NCBI GenBank assembly: GCA_022791735.1 | Contig: JAAVZQ010000065.1 | Coordinates: 1-39,730 of the forward strand | Length of the DNA stretch: 39,730 bases | Direction: 5' to 3' | From: Clostridia bacterium | Lineage (GTDB): Bacteria; Bacillota; Clostridia; TANB77; CAG-508 | Shown here: in pieces, positions 20,489 to 34,200 of the stretch | Layout: every line of letters begins with the position of its first letter | Numbering within the stretch: the stretch's first letter is position 1 | Program-made: the position numbers and the translations under genes | The notes under the pieces: generated by a model | The model's input: the letters and a program-made list of their open reading frames with translations, nothing else | Databases searched by the model: none | What the model was told of the DNA's origin: nothing

Positions 20489-23400
20489 TCAAAATGCTCC
20501 GTCCTTTTTGACCACCTTTTGACCAACAAAGCTTGAAGTCTGTAAATTTTGCCATTTTACTGTTTCTGCAAGTTCTCCATAATTGCTAACCAAAATAGCC
20601 CTATCTTGTCCATCAACAACTCCATCTTCATTTAAGTCATATTTTGCATTTGCATCAGATACCCCATTTTCTGTTGCATTTATGATTGTTCCATGGCGAT
20701 TGTTCATTTGTACTAAGTCATCTATTTCGATTTCTCCAGTTCTTACTACATCTCCTGCATTTAAGTGATATTCTCCTATGTCTGATATACTTTCCTCTTC
20801 TATTTCTACGTCTTCTACTGTATAGTCTAAGTATCCTACTTTTGATATAACCACTGTGTATTTGCTATTTAGCAATTCTATATCATCTTTATCTGGATTA
20901 TAAACTGGTACTTTGAAAGTTCCATCATTATCTGTATATACTCCTGTCACATATTTTAGCTCTTTTACAATTTCTGTTATTGTTTCATGTGTTTCTTCAT
21001 CTAAAGTTGTGACTGGTTTTTCAATAATTCTATATACTCGTACTTCCGAAATGTGTTCCCCATTTACATTTTCGGTTGTTATCTTACCTGTAATATAGCT
21101 ATTCTTGTCTTCTCTTATTATTTTTATATTGTATTCTTGCTCATTTTCTGCTTCTGCTTTAGCTATTATTTTTATCACCTTTTCATTTTCTGTTAGTAAC
21201 ATATTAACAGTTTCTGTAAGTGATGCTTGGTAGTTATTTCCATCATATTCTAATATTGTATAATTACTTTCTGCAAGTACAAATAGTTCATAGCTTGTTT
21301 TTGTACCATCTACTATAAAAGTATATGTTTTTGTTTCTTGATCATAGTCATTTGCTTGTTTACCATCTAATGTAACATTTTCTAAATTTGTATTTGTTGA
21401 TATTTTATTTAAGTATAAATATAATACTTTTGTTATTCCCGACTCTGACTTTACAGTTATTGGTATAGCAGTTTGTTTTTCTGTGCTTAATGTTATATTT
21501 TCTTGTGCTTCATGTACCTTTTCTGTTCCTGATGCTATTTTAATTATTGCAAATTCATTTGTTGTTACCGCTTTGATTATTGGTGTTAGCATTGTGTCTA
21601 AGATATCTGCTTCATAGTTTCCATCTTCTCTTGGTGCTATTAATACTCCATTTACATATACCTCTTTTAAACTATTATCTTCTGATAGTTGTACTATTTC
21701 TAAATATCTTGTATCAAGCGTTCCATCTGCTGCTTTTATCTTTATTGTCACTATTTCTGTGCCTACTCCTAACAGATTCTTTATTGTGCTTGCTACTCCT
21801 TTTTGTGCTACTCCATTATCTAAGGTTATTTCTGCTGAGCTATCCTCTGTTTCTACTGTTACTGTTGCATCTACTAAAGTACTGTCTACCACTATTCTGT
21901 AAGTTTTTGTAGCTTCATTGTATTCTACTACTGGTCTTGTTATAATATTTTTGTCTGTATCATAGTCTGTTACTGTTAAATTCTTTATCTCTGTGTTACT
22001 ACTAATTCTCTCTAATGCTAAAGCATATTCTTTTTCATCTCCATTTTCTGAAGTTACAACTACTTTAAAGTTCTTTGTTTCTCCGTCTATAACTTCAAGT
22101 TCTCCTGTCAAAATTCCTAACTTATCTGTAATTAATATATTTCCCTCTAAGTCTTCTATTCTAACCTTTGCTTTTTCGTCTATTAGCTTAATTTCTACCG
22201 GATATTTCTCTTTTCCTGCAACTGTTCCTGTATATGTTAAACCATCCTCACTTACAATTGTTCCTAAATTGTCTACCTTTATATAAATTATTCCTGTTTC
22301 TTGTGATTTCTGTCTTATATTTAGTGGATATTCTGCATATCCATAGTCTTCTCCATTTTGTGAAACCACTTTTATTATATAATCATTTTCACTTCCATCA
22401 GCATTTAAGGTTTGTACTGTTGTTAATGTTCCTGTATTACTTGCAAGTAATTTTCCAGATTTATCATACAATTCTACTTTTTGTTTTTGATTTTCTGGTT
22501 CTAGTATTATTTGTGGCTTATTTCCATTTTGTACTACTGTTTCATATCTTTCATTTGTTTCATTATATGTTAAAATGTCATCATTTACTTGTACTTTTAA
22601 AAGTTCTAGGTTTGCCTCTTTATTTATGTACATAGTATAGTTTTTACTTGTTCCATCTTCTGCTTTTACATTTATCACTAGACTTAATCTATCGTCTGCT
22701 GAATAATTACTTAAGTCTATATTTCTTACTATTTCTGCAATTTCAAAGTTTTCTTCAGTATCTAATTTTAATTCCCCAAATTTAGATTTAGCAATAATTT
22801 TCAATTCTAAATTCATTAATTCTTCATTAATATATAAGTTAATCACATCTTCTTCTATTTCTACTTTAGTAATTCCTTCTCCTTGCACATCTACTATGTC
22901 TGCATTATTTGACTTTTTCTCTATAACAAGTATCTCATCAATATATGTACCATCTTCTCCAATTATTTTTATTGGAATTTCTGTTATCTCTTGTGGTAAA
23001 TTTACTTCTACCGGCATATCTCTATTTCCTAATATCTCAATTGTTGTTTTTGTTGACTCTGGATTTACTTGTACATATGCCTTTTCTACTCTGTCTATTT
23101 TGTAGTAGTATTTTCCATCAGCTGTAATCGTAGTTACTTCTTCTAGGCTTCCTATCTCTTTTCCAACATATATTCCCGATATATTATAATTTGCTTCTAA
23201 TATTTCTACTTCTAATATATATGTTCCTGTGCTTCCATCTTCTGCTGTAACTGCTATTGTATATTCATAAACATTTTTCCCTTCTACCACATTTTCTTTT
23301 ATACTTGCTATATAGCTACTATTTGCATTACTATTTATCTCTGTTTTTGCATAACTATCCTCTGCTATTGCTTCTACTTCTATTCCTGTACTTGCATTTG

Positions 23401-25246
23401 GTAAATCTGTTTTGTAGTTTCCATCTGCAGCTTTTGATATTTCTTTTCCATTTACTATAACTTTTTGTAAATTATTATTGTTAGATTTTTCTAGTACTGC
23501 AATTTCATATTCTTCTGTTTCTAATCCATTTTGTGATGTTACTTTTACTTTTATTATTGTTTCATTTCCTGTTTTTGTAACTGTTATATTGTCTTTTCCT
23601 ACTGTTTTTGGATTATCTCCAAGTTCCATGCTTGCTAAGATATCATTTAAAGTTACTTCTACTTTAAAACTGTCACTGCTATCTTTTATCTCATATCTGT
23701 TCTTTCCTTCGATATATTTTGCTTCATTTCCATTGATAATAACTTCTTTTATTGTTGTATCGTCTGGAAGTCCTTCTATGATTAACTTATGTGTCTTAGT
23801 ACTTCCATCTTCTGCTTTTACTTTGATTTTTACTTCTGTCTGTTTTGCTATAATATTTGCTTCTTTTTCTGTTTCATATAGGTCATAGCTATTGTTTTCA
23901 ATATTTACATATGCTAGTACTGGTGTCTTTTCTTGTGTATATGCTTTTACATTTACCTTTGTTTTTGCACTCTTTAAGTAATAGTGGTAGTTTCCATCTG
24001 CTTCAAGGGTTGCTGCTTCTCCATCTACTTCTACTTTTTCTAGATTTACATTATTACTCATCTTTATTATTTTTAGTGTATATTCTTTTTCTGTAGTACC
24101 ATCTTCTGATTGTATTTTTATACTTACAAGTGTTTCTTCATTTGCTATTGATATTTTTTGTGTATCTTTATTTTGTACATATATTCCAGTATTATTTATT
24201 TGTACTTTATCTTTAACAAATTCTGTTATTCCTGTTACATCTACTTCTGTTAAAATTCCTGGTACTTTTATTTCGTAATTCTCCTCATCTACTTTCTTTG
24301 CTTCATATATGTTATCTCCACCTTTAGCATAAATTTCTACTATATTTATCTCTGGTGGTATCCAGTCTACTTTTCTTATGATTAATGTGTATTCTGCAAT
24401 AGTTCCTGCTTCTGATTTAACACTAAATTTTACTTCTTTTATGTCTTCATCTAAGGTTATATCTTTCTCATCTTTTTCTTTTACATATGGAGTTCCATCT
24501 ATACTTAGCTTGCTTTCTGCCTCATTTAATTGTATTTTTATTTTTGATATATCAGTAAACTCTGTTACTTCTATCTCATAAGTCATCTTTGAGTTTCCAA
24601 CTAGTTTTGCTTCTACTTCTTCATATGTGTTATCTACTAATTTTGAACTTGCTGTAATTCTCTTTATGCTTATATCATCTGTCAAGGCTCTTTCTACTGC
24701 TCTTTTCAACACTACCTGCTTATTTGTTATTGTATCTGTTACTGTAATTTCTGCTATACCTTCTGCTACCGCTGATAGTCTGCCATTTCCGTCCACTGAT
24801 ACTACTCCTATGTTGTTACTTTCTACTGTAAATTCACTCTTATCTATTGCTTTGTCTTTAAATACATTAAATTGCATTAAGTCTATTTCTATATCTTCTG
24901 TTTCACCTATTCTCATTGATTTATTTTCTGGCTCTATCTTCATTACTCTATCGCCTACTATTGTATGGTCTGTGCTTCCATCTCTTGTACCGTTTCCAAT
25001 GCTTCCATAGGTATTATCTCCTGCTGCATATACTGAACCTGTATTTTGTATAATATATGTATTGTTCTTTCCAGCTCCAATTCCAAAAGTATTATCTCCA
25101 TATACTGTGACTTTATTTCCATTTATGTATGTATTTTCACTTACTGTTTGGTACATAATTGTATTTCCATTTGCATCTATGTCGATTACTCTTTCTGGAA
25201 TTACTATTTCTGCTAGGTTTCCTTCTTTGTATTCATATATTTTTCC
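20489..25246 (-). CDS. Giant B frame segment 14: end of propeller 5, Big_2-like domain, cadherin-like repeats, regulatory-like domain, dockerin
   Basis: 1585 residues plus stop, the longest unshifted stretch. The end of propeller 5 (GIGAGKNNTYII), a Big_2-like domain (AVAEGIAEITVTDTITN), about twelve cadherin-like repeats (TEKEYTLKI, STKTHKLIIEG, GDEKEYALALER, EYNIKIIRE), a regulatory-like beta domain (TGKITTENVNGEHISEV), and a dockerin (GDVVRTGEIEIDDLVQMNN; YDLNEDGVVDGQDRAILV). Out-of-frame CGG in CCG GTA, GCG GTA, TCG GAA and GAC GGA cause no shift. Confidence 0.92.
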   Translation of the reverse strand, partial: GKIYEYKEGNLAEIVIPERVIDIDANGNTIMYQTVSENTYINGNKVTVYGDNTFGIGAGKNNTYIIQNTGSVYAAGDNTYGSIGNGTRDGSTDHTIVGDRVMKIEPENKSMRIGETEDIEIDLMQFNVFKDKAIDKSEFTVESNNIGVVSVDGNGRLSAVAEGIAEITVTDTITNKQVVLKRAVERALTDDISIKRITASSKLVDNTYEEVEAKLVGNSKMTYEIEVTEFTDISKIKIQLNEAESKLSIDGTPYVKEKDEKDITLDEDIKEVKFSVKSEAGTIAEYTLIIRKVDWIPPEINIVEIYAKGGDNIYEAKKVDEENYEIKVPGILTEVDVTGITEFVKDKVQINNTGIYVQNKDTQKISIANEETLVSIKIQSEDGTTEKEYTLKIIKMSNNVNLEKVEVDGEAATLEADGNYHYYLKSAKTKVNVKAYTQEKTPVLAYVNIENNSYDLYETEKEANIIAKQTEVKIKVKAEDGSTKTHKLIIEGLPDDTTIKEVIINGNEAKYIEGKNRYEIKDSSDSFKVEVTLNDILASMELGDNPKTVGKDNITVTKTGNETIIKVKVTSQNGLETEEYEIAVLEKSNNNNLQKVIVNGKEISKAADGNYKTDLPNASTGIEVEAIAEDSYAKTEINSNANSSYIASIKENVVEGKNVYEYTIAVTAEDGSTGTYILEVEILEANYNISGIYVGKEIGSLEEVTTITADGKYYYKIDRVEKAYVQVNPESTKTTIEILGNRDMPVEVNLPQEITEIPIKIIGEDGTYIDEILVIEKKSNNADIVDVQGEGITKVEIEEDVINLYINEELMNLELKIIAKSKFGELKLDTEENFEIAEIVRNIDLSNYSADDRLSLVINVKAEDGTSKNYTMYINKEANLELLKVQVNDDILTYNETNERYETVVQNGNKPQIILEPENQKQKVELYDKSGKLLASNTGTLTTVQTLNADGSENDYIIKVVSQNGEDYGYAEYPLNIRQKSQETGIIYIKVDNLGTIVSEDGLTYTGTVAGKEKYPVEIKLIDEKAKVRIEDLEGNILITDKLGILTGELEVIDGETKNFKVVVTSENGDEKEYALALERISSNTEIKNLTVTDYDTDKNIITRPVVEYNEATKTYRIVVDSTLVDATVTVETEDSSAEITLDNGVAQKGVASTIKNLLGVGTEIVTIKIKAADGTLDTRYLEIVQLSEDNSLKEVYVNGVLIAPREDGNYEADILDTMLTPIIKAVTTNEFAIIKIASGTEKVHEAQENITLSTEKQTAIPITVKSESGITKVLYLYLNKISTNTNLENVTLDGKQANDYDQETKTYTFIVDGTKTSYELFVLAESNYTILEYDGNNYQASLTETVNMLLTENEKVIKIIAKAEAENEQEYNIKIIREDKNSYITGKITTENVNGEHISEVRVYRIIEKPVTTLDEETHETITEIVKELKYVTGVYTDNDGTFKVPVYNPDKDDIELLNSKYTVVISKVGYLDYTVEDVEIEEESISDIGEYHLNAGDVVRTGEIEIDDLVQMNNRHGTIINATENGVSDANAKYDLNEDGVVDGQDRAILVSNYGELAETVKWQNLQTSSFVGQKVVKKDGAF

Positions 25247-28200
25247 GCTCTATTGTTAAAATAACAATACTATTGTTTGTAACAACTGCTTTTATTGCAT
25301 CTGTTATATTTGGTATTTCTCCATTTATAATGCTTCCTTGTCCATAAACCATGCCTTTTGCCATCACAAATACTCTATCTTGCTCACCTGCCGAGATATC
25401 TACTATTTCCCCTGATATTCCACTCTTTACTTGTGGAGTTAATGTTCCTTTTCCCCACTCATAGACTATTCCTAAGTCATCCATAGCTAAAGCAAAATTT
25501 TCACCTGCACATATTTTTTCTATATTTGTTAGCCCTGTTACTTGTCCTAGATTGTTTCTTCCCTTTGTGTCTCCGCTTCCGAAGCTGTCCATCTTTGTTA
25601 TTTCCAACTGTCCACACTGTGCCATCTTCTCTTAGTGCTATCATAAAATCTTTTCCTACTTTTATATCTTTATATGTTGATGACACATCTATTTTTGTTG
25701 GTATGTCTTGTGTTATATAGTTTCCAACTCCAAGCTGTCCTGCTCCATTATATCCAAAACTCCAAATACTTCCATCTGCTTTTAATACTGATGCAAAATT
25801 TTCTCCTCCATCTACTTTTGGAGCTATGCTAAAGCTTTCTTCTACAACTTTTACAAGTACACTATATGTTTTGCCTGTTGCATTCGATATTGCATTCACT
25901 CTTGTTATTCCAGTTCTTTGTCCTGTTACAACTCCTTTTTCATCTACTGTTGCAATTTCTGTTTTGAGCGAAGTATATTTTAAAGTATCTGCAAAATTTT
26001 TATTTTGATATATTAGGTTAAATTCATATTCACAATCTGATGATATATCTTTTGTTTTGCCTTTTTCAATAACTATTTCTGTGTCGCTTAGTCCTGTTTG
26101 GTCATTTCCCACTTGTACAGGAATACTTGATTTTGTTTTACTTTTTATATCTTCATCTCCATGTGAATAATCTCCACATCCCCACACTGTTCCGTCTTTT
26201 TTAACCATAACTGTGTATGTATTTCCACAGTCTATGTCAATAACTTCTTGTATTGTGGATAATTTTTCATAGTTTTCCACATTTGTCTTACTTCCATTAC
26301 CTAGTTCTCCACATGCATTTTGTCCACATACAAATACTTCTCCACTTTTGTTTATAACTGCTTGATAATTTTTTCCTCCTGATATATATCGTATATCACT
26401 CAAATTTGGTATTTTGCTTGGCTCTTGTACTGATATATCAGTACTTCCTATTCCTTGCTCTTTGTATATGTTTGAACCCCAAGTATATACTTCGCCTATA
26501 TCTTTAAGTGCTAAGCTTGTGCTATCTCCTGCTCCTATTGCTACAACATTTTGTAAGTTTTGCACTTTTGTAAATTCTTTTGTTCTTCTTATTCCACTAT
26601 CCTTTTGTCCTAGTTCTCCATATAAGTTTGAACCTGTTACATATACTTCTCCTGTACTTCTTAATGCTACTGCATGGTTCTTTCCTGCTTTTATATCTAT
26701 AACTCCTGAAATATTTTTTGCTCTTATAACTGATATTTTACCTGTGTAGCTTCCTATTCCACCTTCTCCATTTGCATTTAGACCAAAACTATATATTTCT
26801 CCTTGAGCCCCTATAGCATATGATGTATAACTTCCACAGGCTATTTTCCTTATTTCTTTTAGCTCTGCTATTTTTGTTGGTACTAAATAGCTATCTACTG
26901 TATTATTACCTAATTGATAATAGCTGTTTTTGCCCCAAGCCCATACATTTCCTTCACTATCTAATGCTAAACTATGTCCTTCTCCACAGGCAACATAAGT
27001 AATCGTAACCCCTTCAGGGAATACGGCTTTTACTGGCTTGTCACTTGCCTTTTTATCAGCTGTTCCTAGTTCTCCATTTTCATTTATTCCATAGCACCAT
27101 ACTGTTCCATCTGTTTTTAGCATTACTGTATGACTTCCAGCAGTTTCTACCATTGGCTCTATACTACTGTTTTCTAATATTCGTACTGGTATTACAGCAA
27201 TTTTGTCTGTATTTTTTTCTTTTGCTATAATTGTTGTTCTTCCCATATTTAGGGCTGATACTTCCCCTGTTTCCTCATTTAGTGCTATTAAGTCACTATC
27301 AATGACTTCATATTCTATTTCTCCTGTTTTGTCTTCAAATAGGTTGAAATATGTTATCCATGCATTTATATTTGCTTTATTTCCTTTTTGTATTGTTAAA
27401 GTATCTATGTTAGTCTGTACAATACTTTTACCTACTAATTGTGCTACTGAATAATTAAAGGTTTCTCCGGTTTCCTAATTGTCCGGTCTGTTCCTTTACC
27501 AAAAGTATATACATTTCCGTCTTTTCTGCATACTGATGTATGTTCTATTCCTGCATTTACTCTTTCTACATCTAGTATATCTTCTTTTAGTTTTGCAAAG
27601 TGGCTTTCGCTTATTCCTTCTGCTCCTTTATTAAATCCTAGGTTTTCATATTCATTTAAGCCCCATGTATAGACTTTTCCGCTCTTTTGTTACTGCAATA
27701 GAATAACTATTTCCAGCTGATATTTCTTTTACATTTTCTAAAATACTTCCGTCCTCTTTTCTCACAACTGTCGTTATTCCGCTTTCTCTCGCTTCTGTTT
27801 CTCCGGTCACCTAACTCTCCATAAGCATTTTTTCCATAGCTATACACTTTTCCACTTTCTCCTAGCATTAATACATGGTCAGTTCCTTCTGCCATTTGCA
27901 TTATTTTTTCTTCAATTATTTCTGGTGCTTCTGCTGGGTTATATTCATTTAGTGATAATTGTAAAGTGCTATTATCTTTTATGCTTCTTACAATTCCGTC
28001 TGGCATTAGATAATAGTTTATTCCTATTTCTACTGCTCCTTTTAGGTTTTTATTTAGTTCTGGTTTTTTTGTGTATCCTTGTCCCCACTGATATATATTT
28101 CCTTCTTTATCTATTCCAAATGAAGTGTTTTCTATTGCAATTACTTTTGTAATTCCTGTTAAACTGAGTTTTACTGGTATGTTATGTGTTATTACATTTC

Positions 28201-31200
28201 CTGTACCTAATTCTCCAAAAGTATTTGCTCCTAAAGCATATACTGTTCCTGATTTTCCTAGCATTAATATATGTGATATTCCTGATGATATATCTATTAT
28301 TTCTTCTTCTATTTCTATTTGCTCTGGAATATTTTGTCCATTTATTTTTCCAAATCCCCATACTGTTCCGTCTGCTTTTAGTGTTACTGTGTATCCATTT
28401 CCATTAACTACTTTTGCTGATGCTTTAGCTATTTCACTGTTTACAACATTTATCCATATATTTTTACTACTTGTATCTCCTGATTTTATTATTATAGGTG
28501 TTCTACCTATTTTTTCACCTGTTATTCTATAATTTGGATTAAATTTACTTGCATCTTTTATTCCACTATTGTCTACACCTTCTATCCTTTCGATAATTAC
28601 TTCCTTTTTGTTTGTGCTTAGTGTCTCTATGTCTGTATCTTTTACTATATCGCTTTTTAGATTAAATGTATATCCTAAATATATTAATATATCTTTTGAT
28701 GTTCTAGTTTGTATATACATATCTTCTGCCATTATCTCTATATTGCCTATTCTTGTAAATATATCTCTTGGTTCATTATCTCCTAGACCTAGTTCTCCGT
28801 TAGTGTTTAAACCGTACACTATATACAAAGCCATCTTTGTCTGCTATGCATGAGTTATTTTTTCCTACTTCAACTATTTCTATATCTGTAAGTTCTATTG
28901 GTTCTTCATTTTTATATTGTAGTTTTTCAATTTGGGTTGCAAATAGTATCTTATCACCTGTTATACCTAATTTTTGATTTGTATTATCTCCAAATGCATA
29001 TGCTTTTCCATTTTGTACTAAAGCCATAGATGCTTTACTTCCTGCTGATATTTCTACTACATTTTCTAAATATCCATTCATGTCTCTTACAATTACTGGT
29101 GAAGTTGATGTTTTTTGTTTTTTATTGCCTAATTCCCCTGATGTTCCCTCTCCTGCTGCCAATGCTTTTCCATTTAGCATTAGGAATAAACTGTGGTTTT
29201 CTCCTTTTGAAATATCACAGACATTGTTTAAATACTCTATTTCTGTATTTGTATCTTTTACATTATAAACTTTTCCATTTTCTCCAAGTAATATATCTCC
29301 TGATATATCTACCATTTTTGTATTTGTGTTTAATATAGTTGGTTCGCTGTAACCTTTACCCCAAATATATACATGCCCTTCGCTATCAATTGCATAGATA
29401 TTGTCCTTATTGCAATCTACTACTACTATATTTTCTAAATTATTTTCTAATTTAGCTTTTAGTCTTTCTTCTGTTCTATTTTTTTGTGTTTCATCTATGT
29501 AATTATATAATCCCCATGTGTATACTTTTCCGTCTTTTGTTAATGCGGCTGCAATATTGCTTCCTGCACTAATATCTACTATGTTTTCTATTCCTTGGTC
29601 ATTTTCGTCTATTACTTGTACTGGTTCTAGTTCATTTGTTTTTGTACCATTTCCTAATCTACCATTTGCTCCACATCCATAGCTCCATACTGTTCCATTT
29701 TCTCTTAATGTTACTACAAAATTTTCTCCTGCACTTATTTTTGCTTTTGCATTTTGTTCTATTATATCTATCATTATATATGTGCTATTTCCGTTAGTTT
29801 CATCTGTTATTTTCACTCTTGTTGTTCCTAAAGCTTTTGGTGTTATTTCTCCTTCAGTATTTACTTCTACTAAATTATCTCCTAGTGTTTCATAAACTAT
29901 ATTTCCAAGATTTATATCTTCTGTTTGTATGTCATTTAGTTTTATATATGATAATTTTAATTTATCTATTGTATATGTATCTTTTATATTAAGCGTAATT
30001 CTTTTTTCAGGATAGTTTAGAACTGAACCTAGCTCATTTATTGTAACTGTTCCATTTCCACCTTTTCCGCCTAGTGCTCCACCATTTGCTGTAATTTCTC
30101 CTTTTTCTACAACAATATTTGCAAATATATTTACAGAACCTCCACCTGATGAACCTCCTTTTGCTCTTCCTTTTCCACCATCTGAACCATTTGCCGTGAT
30201 TTCTCCGCCATTATATAGGTCATGTGTATAAATCATTAATAATCCACCAGTTCCGTTTGTTCCATTTCCATCTGTCCAAGCGGTTCCATTACCTGAGCTG
30301 AATGTGTATGCTCCTGTTCCTCCTATATTTCCAGCTCCTCCTCCTGCATATCTAGCCATCCAACTAGTTGAATATCTATTTGATGCGGCATTTCCTCCTT
30401 TTCCTCCGGTTTGGCTTTGCATTTTCTGCTATAATAGAGCCTCTACGGAAATTTCCGTCTACTCCACCGCCACCAGAACCACCAGAATATGAGGTTCCTT
30501 GGCTTCCTGAACCTGAGTAGCAAATAGGGTTTGAGTCACTCGCACTTGAATCTCCTGAACCTCCTCCACCAGTTGCTCTTAGTGTTCCATCTGCACCTTT
30601 GTTTCCTGCTTTATACTGATTTTTTATAGTTTTTATTCCTTGTCCTCCAACGCCGCCTAGTGCTGGAACATATTCGTAAGAATTATCTATATTTTCCCAA
30701 AGATATACATTTTCTCCTTCTTGATTATATGTACCATGCGCTGTCATGGTTATATTACCTTCATTATAGATATTTCCTAATGCACAAATATACATACCTT
30801 TTTTGTATGTTAAATTATTTACTCTTTTTGCTGTTAATGTAACTCCTTCATCTACTGTCAAATTTTTATGATATTTTACAACTAAAGTTTTATATTCTGT
30901 GCTATCATCTCCTAGTTCAATTATCTTTTCGCTTGTTTCAGTATCACTAGTATCTAAAGAATATCTCATATCATCATAGTAATTTATAAGTTCTACTATA
31001 TAAGGTTGGTTTTCTACTACTACACTGTATTCCCCATCTGGTAAATCCATATCTCTAAAGCCTTGCACTATACTCTTTATTTTTATAGTGACTATTATTT
31101 GTATTTCTTTTTCTACATTAGTATTATTATGTATTACTTTTACATATGCTGTTCCATAGTCTATTGCTGTAACTTCCATTTTGTTAAATGCAACTTTTGT

Positions 31201-34200
31201 ATTCTCCTCAGTTTCTAAATGAAAGTTTTCTTGATTATCATCTATTAAATCAAATTTTAAATTAAATGTGTTTTCTAGTCTTGCTGTTATTATATTTTTT
31301 TCATCTTTTTCAACATATTTTTTCTCAAAATTTGTTTTGATGATACTTCTACCATTTTTTACAAATTCTGTTTTATTTTCGTTTTCTCCTAGTCCTAGCT
31401 CTCCATTTATATTTGTACCTGTATGCCATATAAATCCTTCTTTATCTATTAAAGCACTATGTGTTCCAGCCCCAGCAGAAATATTTTCTATTTCTTTACC
31501 TACATTTATTTCTTCTACTTCATAAGTAGCTTTAGTTTCTTTTAGACCTATTTGCCCATTTGCATTGTTTCCCAAAACATATATTTTTTTATCTTCTGCT
31601 TGAAGTATTGTTGTTCCATTACCTGCTGAAATATTTACCGCTCTAAAATCTGCTGTTCCAACTCTTGTGCTTGCTGGCTCTCTATTTCCACATTCTCCAT
31701 TTTTATTACTTCCCCATAGGTATAGACTTCCGGTCTGACGATAATGCAACCGCGTGGTTTTCTCCACATGATATTTTAGAAATATCTTTAAAGTCTTTTA
31801 TACGCGTAGTCAAATTTGAGATATCAAATACCTCTCCTTTTTCAGTAAGTAATAATCTGCCTGAAATACTTGATACTTTTTCATTAAAAATAATTTTTAT
31901 TGCAATGTTTGAATATCCTTCTCCCCAAGCATATACTTTGCCATTATCATCTAGTGCTAAACTCATATTTTTATATGCTACAATTTGCTTTATATTGCTT
32001 AATTCATTAATTTTTATAGGAGTGCTTACATCTTTTTTATCACCATTTCCAAGTTGTCCTTTTTCTCCTGCTCCCCATGCATATACTTCTCCGTGTTTTA
32101 GTAAGTGCTAATGAATGAGAATATCCTACTGAAATAGCTTTTATATTTTGCAATTCTTCTATTTGTGTTGGCTCATTTTTACTTTCATTGTCACTTGTTC
32201 CGAAGTTGTCCTTTATTATTTAACCCATAGCCCCAGACAGTTCCATTATCCTTTAATCCAATTGTAAAGTCTTTTCCTTCTTTTACATCTACTTTAGAAT
32301 TATTATATACATTGATATAAATATATGTGCTTATGTTATTTGCTGTATCAGTTATTTTAATTTTTGTACTTCCTACATTTACACCTATTATATTTCCTGC
32401 ATTATCAACTGTTGCAATATCACTATTTAGACTTTCATATGATAATACACCCATATTTACTATTGGTGTTTGTATTCCATTTTGATTTATATATTCAATT
32501 TTTGTGCTATCTATTGTACTTGTTTCATTTTTTGCAATGTTGATTTCCTTTCGAGGAGAGTTTAGATATGGTTGTAATTCATTTATAGTGACTGTTCCAT
32601 TTCCACCTTTTCCTCCTTTGGTACTTCCATTTTGTTCTCCACCATTTGCTGTAACATTTCCTTTTTCTTTTATTATTTTAGCAAAAATGTTTATAGAGCC
32701 TCCTCCTGATGAACCTCCACCGCTTCTTCCTGTTCCACCTTTCATACCATTTGCTGTGATTTCTCCACTATTATATAGGTTTGTAGCATATAGCATTAAT
32801 AATCCACCAGTTCCATTTTGCCCATTTCCATCTGCCCAATCAGCTCCTGAGGTTTGCCCAGAAAATGTATTTTTCCCTGCTCCGCCTGAATTTCCTGCTC
32901 CGCCTCCTGCGTATCTAGATGTCCAACTACTTGATCCTCTATATGATGATGCATTTCCACCTTTTCCTCCGATTTGGCTTTGCATTTTCTGCCGAAATAG
33001 AAGTATTACGGAAATTTCCGTCTACTCCTCCTCCTCCTGAGCCTCCAGAGTATGATGTTCCTTGACTTCCTGAACCTGAATAGCATGTAGGAGCTTCATC
33101 ACCTGCAACTGATGCTCCTCCTGCTCCTCCTCCAGTCGCTCTTATTGTTCCATCTGCGCCCTTGTTTCCTACATAAGCTTGATTTCTTGTAGATTTTATT
33201 CCTGCTCCTCCTGCTCCTCCTATCGCTGGAACATATTCATAAGAATTATCTATATTTTTCCAAAGATATACATTTTCTCCTTCATGATTATATGTACCTC
33301 TTGCTGTCATTGAGATATTTCCTTTGTTTATTATATCTCCCATTACACAAATATACATACCTTTTTTGTATGTTAAATTTGTTTCTGCTCCGTTTTCATC
33401 TAATGCCGTATTAGCTGTTAATGTAACTCCTTCATCAATTATTAAGTTTTTATGATATTTTACAACTAACATCCTATATTCACTTGATTTATCTCCAAGA
33501 CTTATTGTTTTTGATGTTTCTCCTTCTGCAAGAGAATATTTTACATCATCATAATGGTTTATAATCTCTACGTCATAAAGTTGATTATTTACGGCTATTT
33601 TATAAATTCCATCAGCTAAATCATTATCTCTAAACCCTTGTACAATACTGTCTAATACTCTTATAACCGTAATTGTTATATATGTTTCTATTTCATTTGC
33701 TGTATCTATTATTTTTACTTTAGTTGTTCCATAATTTTTAGCTGTTATTTTTCCTAAATCATCTACTGTTGCAATTTCATTATCTAGACTTTCATATCTT
33801 AAAGCTCCCATATTTAAAATTGGAGTTTGTATTCCATTTTGATTTATATATGTAACTTTAGAACTATCAATAGAATGGCTTTCTCCTAAGTTCAAATAAA
33901 TTGTATCTGGTTCATAACTTAAGTCTGGTTTTAATTGGTTTATTGTAACTGTTCCATCTCCACCTTTTCCGCCTTTTCCATCTTTTGCTGCTCCACCATT
34001 TGCTATAATGCTTCCTCTTTCTTTTATAGCATTTGTAAATATGTTTACAGAACCTCCACCAGACGAACCTCCTGGTGCATATCCTGCACCGCCAACCATA
34101 CCATTAGCTGAGATTTCACCATTGTTTGCTAAAGAATCTGTATATATTATTAAAAGTCCTCCTGTACCATTTTGTCCTCTTCCATCTTCCCAATTTGCTC

